Below are positions 32,993-43,039 of a stretch of DNA of 64,000 nucleotides, piece by piece. The DNA is from Symsagittifera roscoffensis. Its lineage: Eukaryota > Xenacoelomorpha > Acoela > Convolutidae. The position numbers and the translations under genes were made by a program. Position 1 is the first letter of the stretch. Each line of letters begins with the position of its first letter. The notes beneath the pieces are model-generated. The model was not told the origin of the DNA. It searched no databases and was given only the letters and a program-made list of their open reading frames with translations. The stretch is from positions 12,818,670-12,882,669 of the forward strand of contig NC_087062.1 of NCBI RefSeq assembly GCF_963678635.1. The letters are read 5' to 3'.

Positions 32993-34729
32993 TTGAAACA
33001 ATATCAAAATCTTGACCCAGTAATTAGACAACTAAAATCATGGCACAAATATAAAACTAAACCCGTCAAGGCAGATACAACTATTTTAGGAAATAAAACA
33101 CTCCTCCAATATTTTCGAAAATTCAATAATACAACAATTAACGAAAACACAGACCTTCTAGAATACAAATTAAATGAATCAACAGTTCCCTGTCTCCCTT
33201 TAAGTATGATTCTTATAGCTTTTAATATTTCGCATACACAAAACATTAAAGGACACTCTGGATCAGAGAAAACATATTCAAATTTCATACAAAACTTTTA
33301 TTTTCCAAATGCACCAATTTGGATAAAAGTACTATGCAATGATTGTACAGTATGTCAGCTAAATAAACCTTATCCAAATCAAAAACAAATAGCACAAAAA
33401 CAAGATTTTAAAGGACAAAGTTTGTACTTTAACCACCGTATTTCATTTGATACAAAAGGACCAATTTCACCCTCATCCGAAGGAAACTCCTACATTATGG
33501 TAATTGTTGACGCGTTTACACATTATGTAGCACTTAACCCAGTACCACATTGTAACGCTTATTATGCTTACAAAACACTATATGAACACTGGATAGCCAA
33601 ATTCGGACTACCAGAAATTTTAGTTACAGACAACGGTACAGAATCCATAAATAACGAAATCATCACATTATGTCATTTATATAACATCAAACACAAACCA
33701 CGTACATCTCATGCACCTTGGACAAACGGCTTAGTCGAAGGTATGAACCGTTCACTACAAGAATATCTTAGATGTATCATCAATGGAAATGACACAAGAT
33801 ATACCGAATGGTCAGCAGATGTAAAACTATTTCCCTTAGCATACAATTCACAAATCACGACAACTCTAGGAATGTCACCATATGAAATGGTTTTTAATCA
33901 AAAGCCACGCAAACCGATTATGTTTACAGCAAACTCTCATAAAAATGCACAAAGTTATTGTCAACCGAATAAAGAATCAATTTGTTACAACTTACCTTTA
34001 CATACACACGATGAAGATCATTTTCATCACCCACAAGTTCTTAAATTAGCCTCCGGTACACACACCGAATGGATTTTAAATAGAGATAAAAAACACAATG
34101 AAATTTACCAAAAAGTAACAAAAAAGTTGTTACAAAGACAAAACATTAATGAACAAATAAATTCACGCTTTACACCAGCCTCCGATTTAAAAATTGGAAC
34201 ATTTGTTTTAATACCCAATTTTAACACTCAAAAAGGAATCTCTAAAAAACTACAACCCCTTCGTAAAGGACCATACCAAATAATTGCCAAACCCACTGAT
34301 GTCACATATAAAATTACCGACTCAGACAAAAAAGAAATTGTCCAACACCGAAACAACCTTTTACCTTATTACCCAAAAGAGTACGCACTACGCGAACTAA
34401 CTCAATTATATTCTGTCACAGGTTTAAATGTTATTCAAAATTATCCACATACGGAAAATAAAACAAAAGAACAACATGACATTCACCTCGAAAACCAAAA
34501 TAAAAAATCAACTACAACAAAAAACAATACAAAAAAGCTAGATCAAAATACACCACAAAAAGAAAGAAAAAATAGAAAAATGATAGAAAAAATAATACCT
34601 CAAGAACAAATCGACAAATCAGAACATAGAGAGTCATCACGACTTAGAAATCAACCACGTAAAAACTATAAAACATTCATTCCACAATCAAAAATCTTAA
34701 AGAAAGTCGAATTTCAAAAACAGCTTTAA
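32993..34729 (+). CDS. pol: Pol, integrase with GPY/F-like module
   Basis: The frame is open from 32939 and contains 578 codons counted from the TTG at 32993; no true start is expected because this is the end of pol. The zinc-binding HHCC motif is H81, H88, C118, C121. The DDE catalytic triad is D153, D213 and E249, with the expected 35-residue gap between the last two (VTDNGTE and GLVEGMNR). A GPY/F-type module is at about residues 395-445 (RKGPYQIIAKP). The C-terminal ~120 residues are Lys/Asn/Gln-rich and disordered-looking. All catalytic residues are present, so an ordinary 4-6 bp target duplication would be expected, contrary to the 84-bp flanks seen. Confidence 0.9.
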   Translation: MKQYQNLDPVIRQLKSWHKYKTKPVKADTTILGNKTLLQYFRKFNNTTINENTDLLEYKLNESTVPCLPLSMILIAFNISHTQNIKGHSGSEKTYSNFIQNFYFPNAPIWIKVLCNDCTVCQLNKPYPNQKQIAQKQDFKGQSLYFNHRISFDTKGPISPSSEGNSYIMVIVDAFTHYVALNPVPHCNAYYAYKTLYEHWIAKFGLPEILVTDNGTESINNEIITLCHLYNIKHKPRTSHAPWTNGLVEGMNRSLQEYLRCIINGNDTRYTEWSADVKLFPLAYNSQITTTLGMSPYEMVFNQKPRKPIMFTANSHKNAQSYCQPNKESICYNLPLHTHDEDHFHHPQVLKLASGTHTEWILNRDKKHNEIYQKVTKKLLQRQNINEQINSRFTPASDLKIGTFVLIPNFNTQKGISKKLQPLRKGPYQIIAKPTDVTYKITDSDKKEIVQHRNNLLPYYPKEYALRELTQLYSVTGLNVIQNYPHTENKTKEQHDIHLENQNKKSTTTKNNTKKLDQNTPQKERKNRKMIEKIIPQEQIDKSEHRESSRLRNQPRKNYKTFIPQSKILKKVEFQKQL

Positions 34730-35322
34730 ATTTAGATTTAATAATTTTTGCACCTCTGAAATATTCTGAACTTTCATTTTTCAAAATAACATGCTGACAA
34801 ATACGCAATGATTCTAGTTCATAATTAGCAAATAGGATTCATCCAATCCGTCACCTCCTATAACTCTAACACAAACCAACTAGACGAAAGGTATTAAACT
34901 CCAGGCATATCTATAACTATAACTTCACAACCTCCAGGTCAAAAATAAGCAAACCATTCCGACTTGACAACTAAAATAAATATCACCATAATATCATAAC
35001 CCTCCCTTATCTAATAAACCAAAGATCAACAATATTTCCCCAACTCAGACCTCAAATACCCCCCAAACAAATATGTTAAATTAGCCTAAAGTAAAAGAAC
35101 GACAATTTTAATTAGCCTAAAGTATAAAAATCTCAAAAATACCCCAGATCATTTGACAAATGAAAATAAAGACAAAGAAGACCTCCCGATCACCATAAAA
35201 TTTGCCCCCAACAATTTTTCACAAAACTCGACCCACTTGTCAAAAAACCAATAAATAATTCGACCACACTTGAAAATTGCCTCAAACAACAAAAAATATT
35301 CGATCGAGAAACCATTTCTTAA
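34730..35322. other. Noncoding spacer after pol
   Basis: About 590 bp with no ORF. It is A/C-rich and contains a repeated TTAGCCTAAAGTA motif (about 35081 and 35112). Being between pol and the env-side genes, it would be expected to hold a splice acceptor or subgenomic promoter, but I cannot point to one confidently. Confidence 0.4.
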
Positions 35323-35568
35323 ATGCTCTTCTCTCGACCAGTTACCATAATTCTAAACATTCTCGCAAACTTTTTTACAATATTTAAACCTTTCATCATA
35401 TTTCTTTTTGATACCTTTGAATCTTTTCTAATAATCTTAATCATTTTTTGCAATATTTTTTTAATTTTCTATTCTATATTTGAAAATACCTCCAGCTTTC
35501 AAAAGCTATTGACTATATCCACAGGTACGATTCACAAAACTTATCTAAATGATACGAACCATTTTTAG
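35323..35568 (+). CDS. Small hydrophobic ORF 1
   Basis: ATG at 35323, 81 codons, mostly Phe/Ile/Leu, with two or three potential membrane-spanning stretches (ILNILANFFTIF, FLIILIIFCNIFLIF). It overlaps the next small ORF by 20 nt in the +1 frame. No homologue is recognised. It resembles viroporin-like small membrane proteins in composition only. Confidence 0.4.
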   Translation: MLFSRPVTIILNILANFFTIFKPFIIFLFDTFESFLIILIIFCNIFLIFYSIFENTSSFQKLLTISTGTIHKTYLNDTNHF

Positions 35569-35737
35569 TAGAACAGATATTTTTTTACTATTTGTAATTT
35601 TTATAAAATTTCTATCATCCCTCATCTTGACAATATGCAAATGTATAAAGAAAGCAATTATCACATTCGCCCTAGCAACAATCCTCCTAATACGTTTTCT
35701 AGAAGAATACTACAATAAACATAAAATTTTCCACTAA
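35549..35737 (+). CDS. Small hydrophobic ORF 2
   Basis: ATG at 35549, 62 codons, with an N-terminal basic residue cluster and two hydrophobic stretches (IFLLFVIFIKFLSSLIL and IITFALATILLI) separated by CKCIKK. The start lies within the end of ORF 1. The tail overlaps the methionine-free frame by about 35 nt, again stepping +1. A second membrane protein, or one half of a split membrane protein with ORF 1, is possible. Confidence 0.4.
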   Translation: MIRTIFSRTDIFLLFVIFIKFLSSLILTICKCIKKAIITFALATILLIRFLEEYYNKHKIFH

Positions 35738-36703
35738 AAGAATAGATCAAAAACCATCAAAAATTGCTAACCAACAATCACATAGTCAGTCTTCACCGAC
35801 ATCATCCCAGGAAAACCCGACACCACTTTCAACTACCCAAAACCCCCAAACATCTACACGAATTTCTTTTCAAGATAACCCATATACCTTTGAAGAACGA
35901 CACGCTCGCTTATCAGAACCACTAGAACCAGTTCAACGACAAGCACCTCTAAGCGAACCAACATATAACTTATACCCAACACTACCACAAGAATTAAGTA
36001 GAATAAGAAATCCTAGTCAAAACCAAAATACAGTCGAAATAAATAGACAAATTATACACCCTCGACGAAACAGAAATTTTCAAACTCCCCGAGTTCATTT
36101 TGATATACCTCAATCCCCATCACAAAGTACACCAGAAAACCCCATTGGTATATTACCAGAAACCCCTACGCTTCTTTCACAACGTAGCACCTCAAGCCTA
36201 CCATCAGATTACTTAGGTTCAACACCAACATCTGAACAAGTACGTGAAAATCCCTTTAACCCTACAAACCAAACATCACGACTACCATACTGGACAACAC
36301 ATTCATTCACACAAGGTGAACCAAATTTAATCAATGACCCAATAGACATTTCTACGGATACAACAACATCCTCATCACTACCAGAAACATTATCACTACC
36401 ATCAACACCATCAATAAGCCAGATTTCACCACCACCTTTTAACTTAAATTTCCCAAATAACCTCGACGCTAGATATCGAGAACAATCATCAACAAATATT
36501 CCTTTAAGACTAGACTGGAATACATTCACAGCACCTCCACCATTATTTGGACAACACCTAGAAAGTAACCGACTCCACAGTTGGGCACTAAATAGACTAC
36601 AATATAGACAAGACATTCAAGAAGACACTCGTGCTCATAACATCCAAATACTCCAACAAAATTTTAATTTTTCTCCAACTCTTTTTTCTAATAACCTCAA
36701 ATG
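35703..36703 (+). CDS. Methionine-free 333-codon open frame, Ser/Pro/Gln-rich
   Basis: The frame is open from the TAG at 35700-35702 to TGA at 36701-36703. It contains no ATG at all, so an ORF finder requiring a start misses it. The composition is Ser, Pro, Thr, Gln and Asn-rich (such as SSSLPETLSLPS and SISQISPPPF), with a more ordered C-terminus rich in Arg/Gln (ALNRLQYRQDIQEDTR). It overlaps the env-like frame by 112 nt. Translation would require splicing from an upstream AUG exon, frameshifting from hydrophobic ORF 2, or a non-AUG start. The length and absence of stops in an A/C-rich sequence are suggestive, but coding is not proven, because this base composition makes stops rarer in one frame. 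Confidence 0.45.
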
Positions 36704-38655
36704 AAAACATAAACCCTTCCCCCCGCACAGGACCCCAACATTTATTAGTAACACATTACGATTGTGAAGAAAACGAACAAAAAACATTACACAAATATGC
36801 AATAAATCAAGTATCACAATGCGAAACAGAACCACAAGCCATAGAAACAACAAATGTAATAGCGACACTTTATTCAAAAGCCCGAGCAACAACAGTTATA
36901 GGATATAAATGCACAGCAACATTTTCTGAAAAGAAAGTACATTGTTCACAAGTCTCAAATGGAAATAAAAACCGACTTGACCACGAATCATTCTACCAGA
37001 GTAATATCGAACGATTTTTACATCTCAATCCCGAAGATTGTAAGAACGAGTTACTAAGACTCAATATCACAAGAAATAAAAACACAGATAGAAAATTAGT
37101 ATATTTCCAAGTTTTTTCAGATTCTGTACATCAAGCAGAACTTGAAAGATATCAAGGACATATAAAATTAGATGAAAAATACCCATACAACGGCGCACAC
37201 GGAAGACTAACTTATGATATACACGATAAACACTGGATACCACACATTGGTATAAATGACCCATCAAACTGCAAAGCAGACACAAAAAATAAAGGATATC
37301 AAGAAATCATGTTTTTCGATTGGAAAATACAACTCGAAAAAATACAACTCACACGCGATTTATCTGACAACACCATTATCTATCAAGGAATTAGATTACC
37401 TTGTAAAAACGATCAAGGCTATTGTGACCCTACAACACGAACACAAGCAACAATTGTTTGGTTCCCTGAAGACACATGTACAACATTTCAAGTAGCAAAA
37501 ATACACGCTCGTATGATAAAATTTCACGAAAAATATTTCATACAATCAATTCCATATGAACAAGTCCATCCATCAGGAAGACAAAGTTCTAATTTTAGAA
37601 ACATACGCAATATAGAAAATAAATTGACACGTTTTCAAATATATCAAGAAACAGAACTTGCATGTAAATACAGAAATCCACTTCACAAAACACAATACTC
37701 CGAGATATTAGTTGAATACGAAAAAGGATTCGACATGACCACTGGAAAAGTAAAAATCGACCCATACGCCACAGGTCACCCTATAAATGAAGGAACATCA
37801 TATATACCAGTTGATTTTCAAAAGAGTAAAAATCAACCTGGTGGACATCTAAAGCCCCATAACACTAGAAGCACACGTTTACAAGAACTATCACTAATGA
37901 ATAGTACATATTTCGGTAACATCCACTATGATATTCACCTAGATATAAAATTAGACTACACAATTAGCCGAATTTTTCAAGAAATGTCACTATCTGAATT
38001 AGAAACACTTCACCAGCTATGCGAATTAGAAAGGACACAAATCCTACAATCACTTGCACTAGCAGTATTAAAAATACCTTACGCAGGATATTTACTATCA
38101 GGAAATAGATCAAATTTTTTAGATTATGAAGGAAACATTTTATGGTTTTATACCTGTACCAAAAAAGTATCACCACTATATGTTTTTGAAGATAAACGAT
38201 GCTATAAAAGAATCCCTATCTTTTATAAGAATAAAGTACACTTCGTTGACACACTTTCAAGACAAACCTATTTCTGGGATACCGCAGTCCCATGTGGATC
38301 AAAAAATAGCCACAATGTAGTTCAACTGAACCCTGATGAAGATAAATATTATCTTCTTACTCCATATCCCACATTAATGCAATCACTCAAAAAATTTTCA
38401 CCTGAAAGCATTAGAGCTATTGTTCGAAACCCAAATATTGACTTACAATCAATTGGAATATATTCAAAATCCGATATACAACATCACATTAGAACACAAC
38501 AATTCCAAGAATTATTAACACAAATGGACACAATACAAAGACAGTCAATTGACCAAAACTTACGCAAACTTGCCGAAACAGCAGGATTTGCAGATATTTA
38601 TACACAAGACTATAGCGGATATTTTAAAAACATTAAAGACTATATATATATCTAA
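36592..38655 (+). CDS. env: Envelope-like glycoprotein, N-terminal and central part
   Basis: The frame is open from 36592. It has no ATG near its start; the first codons used could be GTG at 36631 or an upstream spliced exon. A hydrophobic signal-peptide-like segment (KILIFLQLFFLITS) lies near the start, followed by a Cys-containing ectodomain with several N-glycosylation sequons. Position after pol and this architecture support an env gene. The spacing of Cys blocks reminds me of class III (gB-like) glycoproteins of chuvirus type, but this is only an impression. The frame stops at TAA 38653-38655, directly after an AT dinucleotide run (38640-38651), while the frame used downstream is already open there, so a slippage frameshift splits env in this copy. 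Confidence 0.6.
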   Translation: MDYNIDKTFKKTLVLITSKYSNKILIFLQLFFLITSNENINPSPRTGPQHLLVTHYDCEENEQKTLHKYAINQVSQCETEPQAIETTNVIATLYSKARATTVIGYKCTATFSEKKVHCSQVSNGNKNRLDHESFYQSNIERFLHLNPEDCKNELLRLNITRNKNTDRKLVYFQVFSDSVHQAELERYQGHIKLDEKYPYNGAHGRLTYDIHDKHWIPHIGINDPSNCKADTKNKGYQEIMFFDWKIQLEKIQLTRDLSDNTIIYQGIRLPCKNDQGYCDPTTRTQATIVWFPEDTCTTFQVAKIHARMIKFHEKYFIQSIPYEQVHPSGRQSSNFRNIRNIENKLTRFQIYQETELACKYRNPLHKTQYSEILVEYEKGFDMTTGKVKIDPYATGHPINEGTSYIPVDFQKSKNQPGGHLKPHNTRSTRLQELSLMNSTYFGNIHYDIHLDIKLDYTISRIFQEMSLSELETLHQLCELERTQILQSLALAVLKIPYAGYLLSGNRSNFLDYEGNILWFYTCTKKVSPLYVFEDKRCYKRIPIFYKNKVHFVDTLSRQTYFWDTAVPCGSKNSHNVVQLNPDEDKYYLLTPYPTLMQSLKKFSPESIRAIVRNPNIDLQSIGIYSKSDIQHHIRTQQFQELLTQMDTIQRQSIDQNLRKLAETAGFADIYTQDYSGYFKNIKDYIYI

Positions 38656-39266
38656 ACGGTGAAAAATACCGACCACAAGATATTTCACCTATAAATATTT
38701 TTAGCTTTGTTACACTAAAAAATGAAATTCTCGATTTTCTAGGATGGCCCTACTACATCTTAGAAAAATTGACTATTTTATACGCAATGTTTAACTTTAT
38801 AGGATTTCTTTTTTCGCTTTTAAAAGGAATCTATAATACATGCGCTATACACACACAAGTAAATAGACAAGCAAGTGTAGCACGCATACTATTTGCAGGA
38901 TTTTTTGGAATTTTTTCATCATCAATAAACAAAATTCTTTTAGATGCACAAATAAAGGAATACAACACAAAAATTTCAACAAGACAGAACACATACGACG
39001 AAGAACATAACAATGTAGACATTACGCCTACAGCACCACAGTTACCACCACTACCACATAACCATCCATTATCACTAGTCCCACGAATTTTTCAAAATTT
39101 AGCAATAACAAACAATCCAAATTTTAGACCAACCATATCACAAAGTCCCATTCAACATATAATGACACACCATCCCCTAGACGAAAATGCATATGAACAA
39201 ATTATAGAACAACCCCATACCACCGCTTTTCAGTCTCAAAATAATAATTTTTTTAGCCCACGATGA
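38656..39266 (+). pseudogene. env: Envelope-like glycoprotein, membrane anchor and tail
   Basis: The frame, open from about 38640, continues the env coding region without an ATG requirement. It has a hydrophobic stretch near 38772-38840 (FNFIGFLFSLL) and a second near 38880-38920 (ARILFAGFFGIF), consistent with a fusion-protein anchor region, then a Pro/His-rich cytoplasmic-like tail of about 90 residues. It ends at TGA 39264-39266, which overlaps the ATG of the next ORF as ATGA. Confidence 0.55.
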
Positions 39267-41071
39267 GCCGACAACTTGGATCCCTACACCGCTCAAATTC
39301 ACACCCAACCAACCTCAACACTCCAATTACAATAATTCCACTTTTTGCCTTCCCACCACCCGATTTCCCAACCAATAATATAACATCAGGCATGAAATCA
39401 GACCCTAATTCACACATCTCAGTTTTATACTCCATCTCACAACTCAATAACCCAGATATTGAAACCCCTGACGAATTTGCAGACTCTGAACCATCTCCAT
39501 CCAATAATTTTCAAACCAATCCCTCAGTTTTTTCGAAACCCCCTTTTCAACCAATCCCACCATATAACCCGCTCCCATCCATTTCTACACCCTCCTATGC
39601 TTCACAAGTTACCCCAACCTACTCTTCACTTCATTCAGATCGATCATCCAATTCTCCAGACACCCCCCAAATCTCCCAAGAACTAGATAATTTTATCACC
39701 TTACAACAACAACCCTTCCACCTTGAAAATCCCACTATAAATCAGATTTCATCCACAATAGAATCATCAAACCCACCTACCCCTACACCCTCTTCAGCTT
39801 ATACCGCATCATTAGCACCATCATCTACATCCACCGAATCATCACTTAGCACTAATAGAGCTTACCGGACTTTCAAAAGAAAATTCCCAAACCATCCATT
39901 TCCAACAAAACCAGGAACAGCACGTGAATATATCAATCATCCAAATCACACTAACACGAAAGAATTTTTAGCAATCACCTTACCTTCATTTCCACAATAT
40001 ACTTTGAACACCCCTACAGATACTAACGATACACGTAGCTTTGTAGATGAACAAGTTTTAATGCCTACACTTCATTGGACATCATATTATCATTTTACTA
40101 ACCCCCTTTGCCTACCTTTATCTAATACTCACATCGATATAGAACGAAATCAAGATATGCTATATCGACTAACTACACCACTAACACATAGACAATTTAC
40201 TTACATTGGATATAAAAAATCACTAAAAACATACACTGCACCCCGAGCTAACGAATATACGCTAGAATATTACGATCATAGTATCATCCGAACTAACCAA
40301 GACCAATTTTTAGATGATGATCGCTTCGCTAACCCACAAATCACAGAAAAATTTTTCATCAAAACACCATATGTTTTCACACTCAACATATTTGATCGCA
40401 AATTCGACCACATCATTTCTCAAGCACTAACCGACACACAAGCTTACGAAAGTTTTAAAGGAAGATTTCAATTATTTTTACTAACCTTTCATTTCCTTGC
40501 ACCACATGAAAGAGATTTGCACTGCTCACATGACATTATGTTACGCACTAAACAAACACACACATATACATATTACCGCTTTATACAAAATCACTTTGAC
40601 CTACACACTCCATCAAGACAACCACACCATCGTTTTCAATTTATTAACTCTAAATACACATCACCATTTTTTCTTGACTTCACATATTGCATCAAAGATA
40701 CTAACCTTCACGGTATTCTTCGCAATTATGATCCCATAACCCAAATGTATATTTTTTGTCCCATCACAAAGACCTTCAACGCAGAAGAATCCAGACCCTT
40801 CCTTATCCCACATGAATTTGTTCAACCTATAGAAATCCCTATATTAGAATTCATCCACAACACTAAATATAACCACAAATTATATAATCTCATCCAAAAC
40901 ACACCTTATGATTTTGCAGTTGGCACTGAAGAACTAAAAACCATTAAAGCACTTCAATTGCTTTGGCCACTGCTTCAAACTAAAAACATCATTCGCATAT
41001 TAGCAAAGTTACTAACAAATTCCGACATAATCCACGACATCTTCCCCCACGGTTTTTTCCCCGACGACTAA
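39263..41071 (+). CDS. 602-aa ORF of unknown function, coupled to env tail
   Basis: ATG at 39263 lies in an ATGA overlap with the env-tail stop. Residues 1-200 are Ser/Pro/Thr-rich and look disordered. Residues 210-600 look folded, with many aromatics and His, and recurrent motifs such as YHFTNPLCLPLS, LTFHFLAPHERD and HRFQFINSKYTSPFF. There is no signal peptide, zinc finger or enzyme motif that I recognise. It ends TAA 41069-41071, three bases before a strong splice-donor sequence. It is intact over 1.8 kb in a copy where gag, pol and env are all broken. It could be an accessory protein, a capsid-related protein or a captured host gene. Confidence 0.6.
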   Translation: MSRQLGSLHRSNSHPTNLNTPITIIPLFAFPPPDFPTNNITSGMKSDPNSHISVLYSISQLNNPDIETPDEFADSEPSPSNNFQTNPSVFSKPPFQPIPPYNPLPSISTPSYASQVTPTYSSLHSDRSSNSPDTPQISQELDNFITLQQQPFHLENPTINQISSTIESSNPPTPTPSSAYTASLAPSSTSTESSLSTNRAYRTFKRKFPNHPFPTKPGTAREYINHPNHTNTKEFLAITLPSFPQYTLNTPTDTNDTRSFVDEQVLMPTLHWTSYYHFTNPLCLPLSNTHIDIERNQDMLYRLTTPLTHRQFTYIGYKKSLKTYTAPRANEYTLEYYDHSIIRTNQDQFLDDDRFANPQITEKFFIKTPYVFTLNIFDRKFDHIISQALTDTQAYESFKGRFQLFLLTFHFLAPHERDLHCSHDIMLRTKQTHTYTYYRFIQNHFDLHTPSRQPHHRFQFINSKYTSPFFLDFTYCIKDTNLHGILRNYDPITQMYIFCPITKTFNAEESRPFLIPHEFVQPIEIPILEFIHNTKYNHKLYNLIQNTPYDFAVGTEELKTIKALQLLWPLLQTKNIIRILAKLLTNSDIIHDIFPHGFFPDD

Positions 41072-42660
41072 CAGGTAAGTATAATTTATAAATATACTAA
41101 TAAATTTAAAATAAAACACTAACCATTCTTTATCCATGTTTTATTTAGATTTTTAGTCTTCATCTCACGATCATCTGCAAAATACACAAAAGAAAAATAA
41201 AAAATGGAAAACTTCTTCAAATTGTCCCAAACTCTAATAATCTTTTGCACCAGCTAAATTAAATAAAATTCATACAAATGTAATAAATTAATTTATAAAT
41301 TATTTCCCTAAAAGCAGTAATTCTAATAATGATGAAAATTTGTAACTTAATTTTTCCCCAAAACAAGCAATAAAATTGAAATTCTATGTAGTAAATTAAT
41401 AAAACGCAAATGCAGTACTAACCTTTTGATATTTTCATTCACTCGCACAAGAATTCTATCCAAACTCGCACAGCTCGCCCACGAAGAATTGTTTAAATAA
41501 TGAGTTTCAGTTTCAAGCTTTCACACTCAACAACTCTAAGACACGATAACAAATTTCAAACTTTCCTTTAACCCGGTTGGAAAGGAATTATTTACTAAAC
41601 AAAACTAACCAACGCAGCTTACTAAACAACACAACACATAGAATAACAGCATGACTAAGAAAAGGAAACCAACGGTACCCAAACCGGATTAACCCAGTTT
41701 AAAACTGGATAATTTATTCTTTTGAAGACTATTATAAAGTCAAAGAAAGAAATAATAAAACACAAAAAAGTCGAAAGACAAACCCATACCAAAAACAATT
41801 TGATTTTTGAAAAAAGGACACAACCAACGAAACATAAGAAAAACCACAATAAACCCAACATAAAACGTTATCACATAACAGGACCTCTCACAGAAACCGC
41901 ACGAAATCATACTCCCACTCCTGGCCTAACCCACCAGAGAGGACGTCCTGAGCATGCTCTATAGCCGGCCTAACCCACCGCGCTACATCCACGCTTTGTG
42001 ACCACACTCCTATTTTTAATAAGAGGTACTCAAGGGTGAGTAACTCTTCAAAATAACTGAACTAAAACAGAAAGCTTTTGTGAAAACAACTAACCAAAAT
42101 CATAACTAAAAACACTAAACTAATAAAAATTTTATAAAATGTAAATTATACCTTGCAGTATATAGATCAGCATACAACACCAAAGACGAACATCCAAAGA
42201 CAAAATGACCCCACTACAATCGAAAAAGAATGGCCAACCACAATCAATATGCCGCCCACAATCACAACTCAAAGGATTTAGAGTACGACTTGACTTCGCA
42301 GAAAAGGACTTCATTGAACTAGAACAATGACCACCTCGATGTTCAAGTATACGTACAGATCCGAGTAACCAGGCATCCCCTCCACGCACAATCTCCACGC
42401 CATTCCCAGACAAGGTCAAACACAAAGAAGTTCTCTACATGAAACGAAAAAACCTGTCATAGCCAACCATTCTGAAATCAGATTTGAGTTTGTTGCGAAA
42501 ACCCAGTCATTGTCATAAGAAGACACAACGATTGAATCTGGAACTTCTCTAACAAGAGAACCCAGACGAAATATGATGTTCGCCAAATACCAACGTTCAT
42601 CATCCATCTTTTGAATTGCAGAAAGGCTATTCTAAAAAAACTCTGTAAAACCCGGATGGG
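41072..42660. other. 3' noncoding region of giant element
   Basis: About 1.6 kb without a supportable gene. It begins with CAGGTAAGTATAA (a consensus 5' splice site, GT at 41075). Pyrimidine-AG acceptor candidates exist near 41148. It contains a short direct repeat GGCCTAACCCACC (41923 and 41967). The Lys-rich 80-codon frame at 41722-41964 is probably chance. A weak purine tract GGATGGG (42654-42660) abuts the 3' LTR. Confidence 0.5.
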
Positions 42661-43039
42661 TGGAACCTGATCTAAACTACATTTTATGATTGGATAAATT
42701 AGATATTTTACCACTGTAAAGTATTTAATATTAACCAATCATGATCCATCTAACTAACAACCCACTTATTTGTAAGTGCTGGAATTACTTGTAATTTCAG
42801 CACCAGAGAGATTTGAATTTAAAATAGAAATTAGTTGCCTCTCCAAGAGAACTTCAGCAGCCGCAATAAACCAGTATACCCTAGATCTATTGAGCCTAGC
42901 AGAGACTAGTTAAACACCCTGAGACTAGATAGTATAAGAGTAAGATTAGGATCGGTATTAGACTAAGAAGTTGCACGAATCTATCCGGCCGAAAATAAGA
43001 TAGCGTGACGAGCAGACGGTGTACCCTATCCGAAATTAC
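42661..43039 (+). repeat. 3' LTR of giant element
   Basis: 379 bp, same ends as the 5' LTR. Visible differences are few (for example ACTTGTAATTT for ACTAGTAATTT, and CAGTATACC for CAGCATACC), implying recent insertion. Near-palindrome at 42776-42803; AATAAA at about 42864. Confidence 0.9.

Larger units (their letters stand above)
24693..43039 (+). mobile_element. Giant env-bearing LTR retroelement (18.3 kb)
   Basis: Bounded by 379-bp LTRs (24693-25071, 42661-43039) that I find different at only a few positions. The contents in order are a structured leader, an accessory basic ORF, gag, pol (protease, RT, RNase H, integrase), two hydrophobic small ORFs, an ATG-less Ser/Pro/Gln-rich frame, an env-like frame, a 602-aa unknown ORF and a 1.6-kb 3' noncoding region. 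The domain order and GPY/F-like integrase tail place pol in the Ty3/gypsy (Metaviridae-like) class. It is inserted in a family-2 gag and flanked by an 84-bp direct repeat. This copy has two frameshifts and two in-frame stops. Confidence 0.92.

Noticed and set aside
36209-36616. Minus-strand ORF of 135 aa
   Set aside because: It is the complement of the methionine-free frame; composition mirrors the plus-strand Ser/Pro bias and there is no motif.
41722-41964. Lys-rich 80-aa ORF in the 3' region of the giant element
   Set aside because: Composition expected from an A-rich noncoding strand; no motif and no conserved context.
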